Shown here in pieces: positions 1-7,929 of a stretch of 25,307 bases of DNA; within the stretch, counting starts at the first letter, position 1, and each line of letters begins with the position of its first letter. The DNA is taken from positions 1 to 25,307 of the forward strand of contig JANBTH010000225.1 of the NCBI GenBank assembly GCA_027578815.1. Reading direction: 5' to 3'. The DNA is from Coemansia sp. RSA 1804. Taxonomy: Eukaryota; Kickxellomycota; Kickxellomycetes; Kickxellales; Kickxellaceae. A program made the position numbers and the translations under genes. The notes below the pieces were generated by a model. The model saw only the letters and a program-made list of their open reading frames with translations. It was not told the DNA's origin and searched no databases.

Positions 1-415
1 CCGAGATTGGGAAGAAAGAAGGAAACCAAACAACCTTGACAGAATACGCACGCGCTGAAAAAGGAAGAGAATATGGTAAAAGAGCTTGATCGTTGAAGAA
101 AAAAACTGTGTGATTTGCAGCCAATCGTAACATCACGTGCTCTTGATGAACGTTAGCAAATAGAAAACCAATTTCTCATATTTCCAAGTTTTAATAGCTT
201 CAGTCTTAAGAAGATAGCTGATATTAGAATCTAAACACAAAAAAGAAAGGATAAGCTACTACTAGAAAATAGCTGGCTTTTGCTGGCTTTCACGCATTAT
301 CTCATTTGTTCTTATTCCATTGACTCTCTTTTGATGCGGAAATATATTTCTTCTTTTACAAAACATGCTTTTAAAATAGGCTGTTTGAACAAAGAGAATA
401 TATCTCTATTATATG

Positions 416-634
416 TTAACGTTTAATAACCGCTGTTATAGCAGGGTAACCTTCAGGGCGCATTTCTTTGTCAGATTGGGCTTTAATAGTTGCCTTCATA
501 ACAAAGTGACGTCCAGCAGGCGCTACCCTATCAGACTGAGGTTTAGCAGGCACTACTGGCGTTTTCTTTGGGCTACTACTTGCAGATGAACGATGGAGTC
601 CTGCACGTTTAGCGAGCTTTCTTAGAAAATCCAT
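416..634 (-). CDS. Hypothetical 72-aa basic protein, copy A of a pair
   Basis: An ATG-started minus-strand ORF of 72 codons, not recognised as any family. Its first 32 residues resemble those of the ORF at 1691-1918: both have a basic start (RKLAKR here, KKLVKK there), an R-x-S stretch, and the shared core KK-x-PVVP. After that core the two proteins differ. This copy carries an internal imperfect repeat with a 19-residue spacing: KPQSD at residues 32-36 and KAQSD at 51-55, each followed by a P-x-G motif. No signal peptide or membrane segment is visible. Similarity at the DNA level extends well beyond the frame into non-coding flanks, so preservation of the ORF is not by itself proof of coding. 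It may be a real small gene, an exon of a longer one, or a relic. Confidence 0.35.
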   Translation of the reverse strand: MDFLRKLAKRAGLHRSSASSSPKKTPVVPAKPQSDRVAPAGRHFVMKATIKAQSDKEMRPEGYPAITAVIKR

Positions 635-720
635 TGCTATTATCGTTGTAAGAAATAATATTGCTATAGTATTGGAAACAAAGAATTAGTTAATAACTTA
701 AAGTGCAAGAACGTAAAGGA

Positions 721-795
721 TTATTTGGACTTTGGTGGAAGCAAGTATCGACTACCAAATTGTCTTTCATCAATACCATTAAAGACTGTTCGCAT
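721..795 (-). CDS. Possible 24-aa peptide ORF upstream of copy-A gene
   Basis: A minus-strand ATG frame of 24 codons, starting at 795, lies 86 bp upstream of the 416-634 ORF. It covers the best conserved block of the duplication. The conserved frame contains the string FGSRYLLPPK, which in copy B reads FGSQYLLPPK. In copy B the corresponding ATG at 2104 is out of frame with this string because the T run at the equivalent of 'VF' is one base longer. It could be a uORF or leader peptide, part of a decayed exon, or simply conserved non-coding DNA. The differences between copies do not favour third codon positions, which argues against strong protein-level selection. Confidence 0.2.
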   Translation of the reverse strand: MRTVFNGIDERQFGSRYLLPPKSK

Positions 796-990
796 GTATA
801 TTTTACTGTGTTTGTATAAAATCCATATCTAATTCTGATTCTTATTTCAATTTTTACAGTGAATGAGAGAATACTTACTATGGAGTTTTTGAATATACGT
901 CATATGCTTTGTTTTAAATGGTTTCATAAAACAATCAATTTTTCTACGCTGTCACAATTTTTTACAAGACTGCCTTCAGATTATTATTAA

Positions 991-1481
991 CAGGAGTAGT
1001 TTTACTGGTATCCAGATGTGTCAATAAGATGTAACTTAGGCTAAATAACTGCTTCATTTTTGAAAATTAATGTTTGCAATTGTGCAAAGTGAATATAGGG
1101 TAAACTTTAATTCTCTTTATTCAAAAGGTAATCTATTATCAATCTTGTATGCTGGATACACATCTAGAGCCCCAGTCCTCTGTTAATTAGAGTTATGCTA
1201 ATAAACAAAAGATTTATGAAATGGAAACGCAGTGATTGCAGTTTGGACCACCTGCAGTTAAAATGTGTGCTTGGAGAGACTGTAAAGCAACGTGTTGAAA
1301 AGATAGGACAATGGTCAACCGAAAAAGTTGGCCAGCTCCGCCTGGTTCAAACTGGGACCAGGAGATTTGCATATTTTATGCAACAGTGCAGCGCCTGGTG
1401 ATTTCAAGCAACTCATATAGTCGTAGAAGTAGATATGCATGCAACATCGGAGGTTTGAATTACTTTCAAAAAACTACAATT
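991..1481. other. Spacer between the two repeat copies, with hairpin patch
   Basis: AT-rich spacer with one GC-richer patch at about 1225-1410. That patch contains two neighbouring perfect or near-perfect hairpins: 1313-1319 with 1327-1333 (7 bp, one G-T wobble), and 1341-1348 with 1355-1362 (8 bp, one wobble, 6-base loop). Two overlapping plus-strand ORFs of 68 and 72 codons (1195-1401 and 1311-1529) cross it but resemble nothing I know and are probably chance. The patch is not a tRNA: the TTCAAA motif is not set in a T-arm, and no anticodon or acceptor stem can be drawn. Confidence 0.5.
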
Positions 1482-2297
1482 GGCTGCAAACTGCTACATC
1501 ATATGCTCTTGATGAATGCTAGTAAATAGAGAGCTAATTTTGCACGTCTAAACTTTAGTTGTCATCCTTGTCTAATAAATGTAGTTGACATTAAAATATA
1601 CAAAAAGCAAAAAAAGCTAAGCTGCTAGTAGAAAATAAAGTTAGCTTTTGCTGGCATTTACATGTTATCTCAATTGCCCTTTCACTGGCCTTACTTTCTT
1701 CGTGGAAGCTTTACTTTGCTGAATATTTTTTTACGCAGAGATTCTTTTTTCATATACGGAACATGTGGTGCTGACGAGCCGTATGAAAAAGGTGAATAAT
1801 GCTCTATAATAAAACATTTTTCAGGAGGCACTACTGGAGGTTTCTTTTTTCCTGAGCTACCTCTTGGTGATGGACGACAAGTTGTCAATTTTTTAACTAG
1901 TTTTTTTGTGAGATGCATTGTTAATAATGTTGTGGTGCGTAAGATTGTTATAGTATTAAAAACAAAAATGATTAATAATAGTTAAAATAAAGAATCAAAG
2001 GAGGAAACCCCAAAAAAGCAGAAAACAGCTGTCTAGGCTTTGGTGGAAGCAAGTATTGACTACCAAATTGTTCTTCATTTATACCAATAAAAAACTATCT
2101 GCATGTATATCGTGTTGTATGCAAATAAAATTCATGTCCGATTCTGACTTCCATTTTTTGCAACGAATAGAGAAAATGTCACGTTGGCATTTCTAATTAA
2201 AATTCATATGTATTTACTTTAGATGGTTTCATCAAATGGCCAATTTTGCTACAATGTCACACTTTTTAAAAGTCTGCCTTTAAAATTTCATTATTAG
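1482..2297. repeat. Diverged direct repeat, copy B
   Basis: Partner of the 113-990 segment, with the same orientation and order of anchors. The shared blocks flank and include the short minus-strand ORF at 1691-1918. The left edge is near 1482, where similarity to about position 113 of copy A begins, and the right edge is near 2297, where it fades. Divergence is heavy in places, with islands of near identity such as 2039-2071. I see no clear third copy to the right, up to 3376. Confidence 0.75.
1691..1918 (-). CDS. Hypothetical 75-aa basic protein, copy B of a pair
   Basis: An ATG-started minus-strand ORF of 75 codons. The N-terminal 33 residues align with those of the ORF at 416-634 (basic KL-x-K start, R-x-S, SS-x-KK, PVVP). 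The remainder is unrelated to copy A by eye: it is rich in Tyr, Pro and Ser and ends in a strongly basic tail (KVKLPRRK). The protein is predicted to be very basic, with no signal peptide or membrane helix. Homology upstream of the start is as strong as inside the frame. No family is recognised. A true small gene and a decaying duplicate are both possible. Confidence 0.35.
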   Translation of the reverse strand: MHLTKKLVKKLTTCRPSPRGSSGKKKPPVVPPEKCFIIEHYSPFSYGSSAPHVPYMKKESLRKKIFSKVKLPRRK

Positions 2298-3376
2298 TTA
2301 GTTAATCTTCTGGAGTATCAAAAGCAAAGTAAAATAAATTCTTTCTTTATATTTTCTACGAAGAATAGAAAAAATAAACTACAAAATATGGAAAGAATGA
2401 AACGGCTTGCCAGCGTTTAACCGCACAAGAATCAATGGGTGTAGCCGCTATACGAGCAAAAAATGGTCCAGTAATTTATTTTTTACCACTGGCTGGCTTT
2501 TTGGCAGTGCCCTTTTTACGGGAAGGCATCACGATTCCGCCGTCAATAAAGAAAGATCCAGGCATAGTTGTATGTTAGTATTCTTGAAGTTTACTTGTAA
2601 TTTGCAAAAGAAAATGGATTAATTAAAGCTTTGTTGCGTTGCTTCAGAATATATGAGAAGGTATTAAAATATTCAAAGAGTTGATAGAGAAGTGTGGAGA
2701 TGAAACAATCCTTTTAACTGTGGGCGGAAAATGTAGGGATTTTATAACCAATTGATCACAGTACGTTAATAACATAGAGAAAGATTTAAAAGGCTATCTT
2801 CTACCACACACGCGGAGTGTCATGTTGAACTTTCTCACATCCATTATCTAACATTTTCGTCATTATGTCTGGTTTTGAGAATTAAAATGATGGCGTATAA
2901 ATAATACAAAAACGGAGGTGTCATATTATCTTTAAACTTTGTATAAAGAAAATTAGTGGTTTGTGAATCTTAATTAGATATGACACATAAACCGATATCT
3001 CGTGGATAAATCGGAAATCTAATGAGTCGGCTGTTCCAGAAAGAAGCTGCTATTTTTGCTGCTGCTTCTTTCTTTACACTATGCAATAGAATGATGACGG
3101 TCTATGGTCAGATTTATAGAGCCTGTTCAACATGCACCTTGCCAGTTGATTCTCTCCAGACGATTTTTGTAATTAATTAACGGAATGGATTGATTTTATA
3201 CCTAACAAATCTCCCTTCTTGTTCTTTAAACGCGCATGGCAGAAGAACCAGTTTTGCTTTCCTTTTTTTCTGCTCTTGTAAAATTCAAAATTTGTACTAT
3301 TCTTTTTTCACTCTTTCTTTCTTCCTTATTTGTATCTTGGGTGACAGCTGCTAATTCCAATGTGCCAGAGTGAATA
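2298..3376. other. AT-rich gene-free stretch before RAM1
   Basis: About 1.1 kb without a recognisable conserved gene. It includes a GC-richer island at about 2401-2578 with opposed short ORFs (separate entry), and an inverted repeat with a 10-bp perfect stem, 3038-3047 with 3064-3073, around a 16-base loop. The last 100 bases or so are T/C-rich on the plus strand and presumably hold the RAM1 promoter and leader. No TATA box stands out from the AT-rich background. Confidence 0.5.
2476..2565 (-). CDS. Possible 29-aa Lys-rich peptide in GC island
   Basis: A minus-strand ATG ORF of 29 codons. It begins with a short hydrophobic stretch (FFIDGGIVMP) and ends in a Lys/Ala/Gly/Ser tail like those of nucleic-acid-binding proteins (KKGTAKKPASGKK). 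The frame reads on after the TAA for another 38 codons. The opposite strand carries a 47-codon ATG frame over nearly the same bases (2435-2578). That frame encodes a likely membrane helix (GPVIYFLPLAGFLAVPFL, residues 11-28) followed by a charged and proline-containing end. At most one strand is likely to be coding, and I cannot decide which. The local base composition, richer in G+C than the flanks, is the main reason to list it. Confidence 0.2.
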   Translation of the reverse strand: MPGSFFIDGGIVMPSRKKGTAKKPASGKK

Positions 3377-4669
3377 ATGGCTAATCTTTTCAGCTACGAC
3401 TTTCGGTACGATGACAATGAACACGAGACAGAGACCTCGGAAGCACAAAAGGAGGTCGAGGACAGAATAGGGCGTGTGTACATGCGTCTTGTTGACCCGC
3501 AGACTCTGCCGCTTGGTGGAGAGATTGACGACACTAGGCATCGGCTGCTACGCGCCAAGCACGAGCAGTTCATTAACGACTCGATCCACGGGCTATCAAG
3601 CGTATTCACCGTGCTTGATTCGTCGCGGCCGTGGATTCCGTTCTGGTGCTTGAATTCGCTGGACGTCATGGGTAGCGATATTGACGACAGGCTGCGCAGA
3701 CATACGACGGATACATTGCGTAGGATGCACTGTCCGAGCGGAGGGTTTCGGAGCGATCCCTGGCAGCTGCCGCATCTTGCCAGCTCTTACGCTGCGGTTA
3801 TGGCGCTTGTGGTGGTGGGAGGCGAGGAAGCGTACAGTGTGGTTGACAGGCACGCGATGTATCGGTGGCTGATGGAGATGAAGCAGCAGGACGGTTCGTT
3901 TGCGGTGCATACCGGTGGCGAGATCGATGTTCGCGGCATCTACTGCGCCCTGGTTATTGCGTCAATGCTGAACATAATGACACGCGAGCTGGTGAGCGGA
4001 TGTGCTGAATTCATTGCGCGCTGCCAGACGTTTGAGGGCGGAATCGGGCCCTATCCAGGCGTTGAGGCGCACGGCGGATACACACTATGTGGACTGGCGG
4101 CGCTTGAGATCCTGGGCTGCACCGATGTGCTTGACCTTGGTCGCCTGGCAAAATGGATGTGTGTGCGACAGATGCCGTTCGAGGGAGGATTCAATGGCCG
4201 GACAAATAAGCTTGTCGACGGATGCTACTCCTACTGGGTTGGCGGTGCCTTCCCGTTGATCCAAAAGGCACTGCGACGGTCGGCGAATGACGATTATCTC
4301 TATGAACGACCAGCGCTGCAGCGGTATATTCTTGCTTGCTGTCAAGACACGCGGCTGGGAGGGCTGCGTGACAAGCCTGGAAAGCACCCGGACCTCTACC
4401 ACACCATGTACTGTCTCATTGGTCTTTCGCTTTCGCAGCACTACGTGGGGGTTGATCCGGCCCACGAGATTGCAGACAAGTCGTCTGTCTTTAGCGTTCC
4501 GGCTCGAATGATGCAATGGGGAGCTGTACCTGCTAGATCCAAGATCATTGGTGCACGGATCAACATCCTTCGTCCCGTGCACCCGGTCTATGGAATATCG
4601 TTTGGTCCGTTAGCACAGGGCATAAAGTACTTTTACTCGTTGCCTCCGTTGGCTGAATTGCTTGTGTAG
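3377..4669 (+). CDS. RAM1: Protein farnesyltransferase beta subunit
   Basis: This is the catalytic beta subunit of CaaX farnesyltransferase. It works with an alpha subunit to transfer farnesyl from farnesyl diphosphate to the CaaX cysteine of Ras/Rho proteins, fungal pheromone precursors and lamin-like targets in the cytosol. The 430-aa length matches yeast and human homologues (about 430-440). Visible landmarks are LDSSRPWIPFW (80-90, isoprenoid-pocket tryptophans W86 and W90), the prenyltransferase QW-like repeats (GGFRSDP 122-128, DGSF 172-175, FEGGIG 219-224, FEGGFNG 268-274), GGEIDVRGIYC (180-190), and EAHGGYT (230-236, with H231 as the diphosphate-contacting His). Zinc ligands are D281, C283 and H342, and the R275/K278/Y284 diphosphate contacts are present. 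No intron is needed. The ATG at 3377 gives a full-length N-terminus. FTase is favoured over GGTase-I beta because of the LDSSRPW and DKPGK-x-x-DLYHT signatures. Confidence 0.97.
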   Translation: MANLFSYDFRYDDNEHETETSEAQKEVEDRIGRVYMRLVDPQTLPLGGEIDDTRHRLLRAKHEQFINDSIHGLSSVFTVLDSSRPWIPFWCLNSLDVMGSDIDDRLRRHTTDTLRRMHCPSGGFRSDPWQLPHLASSYAAVMALVVVGGEEAYSVVDRHAMYRWLMEMKQQDGSFAVHTGGEIDVRGIYCALVIASMLNIMTRELVSGCAEFIARCQTFEGGIGPYPGVEAHGGYTLCGLAALEILGCTDVLDLGRLAKWMCVRQMPFEGGFNGRTNKLVDGCYSYWVGGAFPLIQKALRRSANDDYLYERPALQRYILACCQDTRLGGLRDKPGKHPDLYHTMYCLIGLSLSQHYVGVDPAHEIADKSSVFSVPARMMQWGAVPARSKIIGARINILRPVHPVYGISFGPLAQGIKYFYSLPPLAELLV

Positions 4670-4729
4670 GTCTTGCTTATCCTTTTTCTTATATTTCTCA
4701 TTATAATAGTGTTATATTTACTGCAACCA

Positions 4730-4735
4730 AATAAA
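4730..4735 (+). terminator. Candidate poly(A) signal of RAM1
   Basis: A perfect AATAAA lies 61 bp after the RAM1 stop codon, in the 123-bp gap between the stops of the two convergent genes. It is the canonical eukaryotic hexamer in a suitable place. Whether it is used cannot be told from sequence alone. Confidence 0.4.
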
Positions 4736-4792
4736 GAAAACCTATATAGTTCTTACTAAGAATATCTCTCTATACGGAACTTTAAATTTAAT

Positions 4793-6964
4793 TTACAGAG
4801 GTTGTGGTGGCAACGCTGGCGGTTGTGGTGGTCGCTGCGGTAGTTCTGTCGAAGCCTGTGTCTGGTCTGGTGACTGAGGCAGCATCTGCGACGGTGTCGG
4901 CAACACATTTGACGCTGGTGGTGGCGGTGCGCGCATGGGTGGAAGAGGCAATGCCTTTGTTGGCGGCAATGATGGAGCTGTAGTTGGAGCTAGAGTCGGG
5001 GCTGGTGGAACAAACGTGGAATCTGCGCTGGTGGTTGCAGGGTTGGACGCAGGGTTGGACGCAGCAGAATTTGCCGAGAGTCTAATAGTCATCGAGTGGA
5101 TTCTGGTGTCAGCGCCGTCCAAGGTAGCTGTCGACCCTCTTGAATACGCATCGACAATACTGCTGGTTGAGCCGGTTTCATGTTCCAGCCGCCTAAACAC
5201 GGTAGCTTTCTGCGGCGGTGGCGTGGTTATCTGCTCAGCACGACGTGGACTGGCCTGTGCGCTTCCAAGATACACGATGTCTGGCTCGTCCAGATCACCA
5301 TCGTTGCCTTCCTCCTTTGCTTCGTTGTTGCGGTTGTCAAGCAGGGTGTCTGTTGGCTCGTCTGGGTGGATAAGCACCTTGGCCAGCTGTGCCACAAGAT
5401 TGTCCAGATTAGCGCTGGTTGGCTTCCAGTTTGCCTTCCTCAGACCCTCGCCCTCGCCCTGGTTTTGGCTCTGGCTCTGGTTTTGGTCTACACTTTGGTC
5501 CCGAGCCTGATTTTCATTCGGATTCCGGTTCCCATTCTGCTCACCGGCATCAGAGCCATCGTCGCTGTCGTTGTCAATAAAGTCGTCATCGGTGTCCTCG
5601 GCAAGCAGCTTGCGCTTAGCATCTTCTTTCCTCATAAAGTTTACGATTGCCGAGCGTCTGACTGTCCGGCTAGCCGTTGGAATGTCTTTGACCTCTCTTG
5701 AGTCTGCAAAGTTTCCAGAAATAGGGCTGTCTGGCTGGCTTGGCACATTGGCTATTCTGAACTGGCTGTCCCTTATCTGTCCAGGATAATCAAACGACTC
5801 CGTCGACATGTTCAAAGGAGGCGGATGGCTGAATCTATAGCTGCTCCTGTTGCTAACGTTGTTGACATTGTTGTTGTTGTTGACAAACTGGCTCTGCCGC
5901 TCGCCTTCATGGAACGACTCTAGCATTCCAACAACCAGATCATCAATCGACGTGTCTGCAGAATGCATACCGCTCTGTGGATTACCGCTATTGCCGTATA
6001 CTTGGTTTTGGCCAGACATTGTTGTGTTGGTCAAGCCATTGGTTCCAGACTGATGCGGCATTGTAAGCTGGCCAGCGGGAGCCACCATTGGCAGCTGGGG
6101 CAGTATCATGCTGTTGTACGGCTGGTACGGCTGGTGTGGTGCAGCTGGAGCGTTTGCGTTGTATTGCATGTTGTATGCTTGTTCTCCACGGCTGGATGCC
6201 TCGTTTGGTCTGACCATGACCGTTTGGAACGAGTGCACCCGACTATCATCGCTGTACTCGTAATCGCTTTCAGGGTCAGTGAGGCGACTATTCCGATTAG
6301 GCTGATGGCCCAAGTGATCGGGCATCCTCATTGGCAAAGCCGGCGGGAGAGGCACTGGAATATTGGGCAGTGGAGTAGCTGGGGCCGGAGAACGCATCGG
6401 TTGAGGCATCTGTGGGTATGGGCCTACATCTTGGCTCGGACGCGGTGGCTGCTGGTGAGGGTACATATTGAGGCTCTGGTCGATGCTTGGTCGTCCATAA
6501 GGGTTGTATGTCTGCGAAGCAAGCGTGGGACTAAGTGCCGCCAGCTCCTGAGCATGGGCTGCATCGGCGGTAGTAGCGTACTGCTGTTGCTCCGGTGTAA
6601 ATGCCTCCGCCACGGTGCCAACTATATTGACCTCCGTTGCAAAAATACGAGAATCTCCGCGACGTCCAAGCATAACCATAACCTTCTTGCGGGTGATGTA
6701 GGCGCTGTAGCCGATAGTCAGAAAAGCAGCAGCCAGCGTTGTTAGATACACTGCAACCTTTGCGCCTGCAGACGGGGTTGAGAATGACAACGATATTGCT
6801 GCAAATATCATGGGGAGGAAGCCTAGCACTGAAAGACCTAGGAAATAATAGATGTGCTTTCGGACCCGCGGATCCGAGAGATGTGATTTGATGTCTATTT
6901 TTTCGTCCTTGGTTTTGGGTGCCTCAAAGACACCGGGAGCGGGGGCTTGGGACGGTTCTGCCAT
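4793..6964 (-). CDS. Unrecognised two-TM hairpin protein with long disordered tail
   Basis: A 723-aa protein of no family I recognise. The frame is open to a GTG at 7000, but the first ATG is at 6964 (MAEPSQ...), and I use that. Residues 1-37 are polar. Two hydrophobic helices follow at about 38-62 and 68-90, joined by a very short loop and capped by TRKKVMVMLGRR, so both ends should face the cytosol. The remaining 630 or so residues are predicted to be disordered: Pro/Gln/Tyr-rich stretches, an Asn run (NNNNNVNNVSN), an acidic Asp-rich block, an Asn/Gln/Ser block, and a C-terminal part with many PxxP motifs (RPPQPPALPPQPL) suited to SH3 or WW partners. A 12-bp tandem duplication near 5038-5066 encodes the repeated SNPA. 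The gene converges on RAM1. It may be a lineage-specific membrane scaffold; that function is inference only. Confidence 0.85.
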   Translation of the reverse strand: MAEPSQAPAPGVFEAPKTKDEKIDIKSHLSDPRVRKHIYYFLGLSVLGFLPMIFAAISLSFSTPSAGAKVAVYLTTLAAAFLTIGYSAYITRKKVMVMLGRRGDSRIFATEVNIVGTVAEAFTPEQQQYATTADAAHAQELAALSPTLASQTYNPYGRPSIDQSLNMYPHQQPPRPSQDVGPYPQMPQPMRSPAPATPLPNIPVPLPPALPMRMPDHLGHQPNRNSRLTDPESDYEYSDDSRVHSFQTVMVRPNEASSRGEQAYNMQYNANAPAAPHQPYQPYNSMILPQLPMVAPAGQLTMPHQSGTNGLTNTTMSGQNQVYGNSGNPQSGMHSADTSIDDLVVGMLESFHEGERQSQFVNNNNNVNNVSNRSSYRFSHPPPLNMSTESFDYPGQIRDSQFRIANVPSQPDSPISGNFADSREVKDIPTASRTVRRSAIVNFMRKEDAKRKLLAEDTDDDFIDNDSDDGSDAGEQNGNRNPNENQARDQSVDQNQSQSQNQGEGEGLRKANWKPTSANLDNLVAQLAKVLIHPDEPTDTLLDNRNNEAKEEGNDGDLDEPDIVYLGSAQASPRRAEQITTPPPQKATVFRRLEHETGSTSSIVDAYSRGSTATLDGADTRIHSMTIRLSANSAASNPASNPATTSADSTFVPPAPTLAPTTAPSLPPTKALPLPPMRAPPPPASNVLPTPSQMLPQSPDQTQASTELPQRPPQPPALPPQPL

Positions 6965-7929
6965 TTGAACGTAATGGCCTTTCTTTTGTTTGATTGTCAC
7001 CTTCCTTTCTTATCTTGTTATTCTTATTGCGAAGGATATGGAATAACTAATGCAACAATGCCGTATAATTTGAATAGATGTTGAGCCAGAGATTAGATAT
7101 GCATATAATATATACACTGGTATAGTTGCGGTAGAATAAATATACAAATGCAAAAACAGGAAAATCAACCAAGGCAATCAGTGCGTGCGTGTGCGTTTTT
7201 TTGCCAGCAAAAAAGTTTCTCTTGCTTGGTAGTCGTGGTAATTAAAATATTGAAGTTATGCAGAGAACAGTAATATATGAAAAACGAGAGGTTAGGTTAA
7301 GAGAGGAAGTAATAATGGAAAAGAAGGAGAAAAAATCACACGGACATACAAGGTGAAATGCCTTTTTTCCCTCTTCTCTACTTTTCTTTTGCTATCACAT
7401 TTCCACACTATAACATTTTGGTAAGAGAGAAAAGACAAGGATGTTTATAACAAAAAGACGAAATGCTTTCCTTTTGGCCACGCTTGCTTTTTTCTGCAAT
7501 TTCTTTATACATAAAACAAAAAATCATTGTTAAAGCCTGGTTCGTGGCACTTGTTTCTTTAAAGCCTTAGAAAGATAATGCATTGTACAACGCACACGCC
7601 AACACGTTGTGGATTTCATTACATTATCACCAACACGTGTAAGTGTAGGTAATCTCTCTTGTACTGGTAGATGAATGAGGAATTCATAATCTTGCATGCA
7701 TTTTTGTAATAAAAGACCCGTTATCCTCTGCTTATACAACTATTTAAAGTGTAGAAAGGGTCTTTAGATTCTTTTATTTTTATATTTCACTTTGCATTTT
7801 ACTTTCTTTTTTAACTTTCTTATTCTTTCTGTACTGGAAAAATAGTAGTATGCAAACTTTATACAATTTTCGATCCCACGTAACCACAATGGACAGGGAT
7901 AAAAATAAAAGAAAGCCCCTCTAACTTTC
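6965..7929. other. Intergenic region, promoter side of the hairpin-protein gene
   Basis: About 960 bp of AT-rich DNA between the start of the 4793-6964 gene and the stop of the phosphatase gene, both on the minus strand. It should hold the promoter of the former and the 3' UTR of the latter. A TTTATT at about 7774, which is AATAAA on the minus strand, is a possible poly(A) signal for the phosphatase. A minus-strand frame with ATG at 7697 and stop at 7530 (55 codons) lies in a less AT-rich patch with two CCAACACGT boxes at 7599 and 7630. It resembles nothing known to me and I do not call it a gene. Confidence 0.5.

Larger units (their letters stand above)
113..990. repeat. Diverged direct repeat, copy A
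   Basis: This segment matches 1482-2297 in the same orientation over most of its length. Anchors seen by eye are the identical 13-mer at 138-150 (copy B 1504-1516), the block around 250-300 (copy B about 1617-1672), the 33-bp block at 731-763 (copy B 2039-2071, 32 of 33 identical), and the block from 901 to about 989 (copy B 2205 to about 2296). The offset between copies drifts from about 1366 to 1304, so small indels have accumulated. The copies contain a minus-strand short ORF each. I see no terminal inverted repeat, target-site duplication or transposase. It is best read as an old segmental duplication, or as two insertions of the same non-autonomous element. Confidence 0.75.

Noticed and set aside
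144..221. Possible box C/D snoRNA (TGATGA at 144-149, CTGA at 218-221) in copy A
   Set aside because: The box C lacks the leading purine, there is no terminal stem, and the copy-B equivalent of box D is TTGA.
1341..1362. tRNA T-arm, suggested by GGTTCAAAC
   Set aside because: The pairing is an 8-bp hairpin around a different loop, and no acceptor, anticodon or D arm can be placed.
1195..1529. Overlapping 68- and 72-codon plus-strand ORFs
   Set aside because: Two frames over the same bases with no conserved features; probably chance in a GC-richer patch.
2476..2565. Third copy of the duplicated unit, suggested by a loose similarity of this peptide to the FGS[R/Q]YLLPPK frame
   Set aside because: The nucleotide alignment of the two stretches is at chance level, and the flanks do not match copies A or B.
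4935..6745. Long plus-strand ORFs (191, 173 and 260 codons) opposite the hairpin-protein gene
   Set aside because: They are antisense readings of low-complexity Pro/Gln/Asn codons. They look like Val/Leu/Trp-rich translation of repetitive DNA, overlap each other, and lack any domain.
7287..7302. Telomere-like GGTTAGGTTA
   Set aside because: Only about two units, isolated in an ordinary intergenic region.
7530..7697. 55-codon minus-strand ORF after the phosphatase gene
   Set aside because: No recognisable family and short length; only a mild composition difference supports it.
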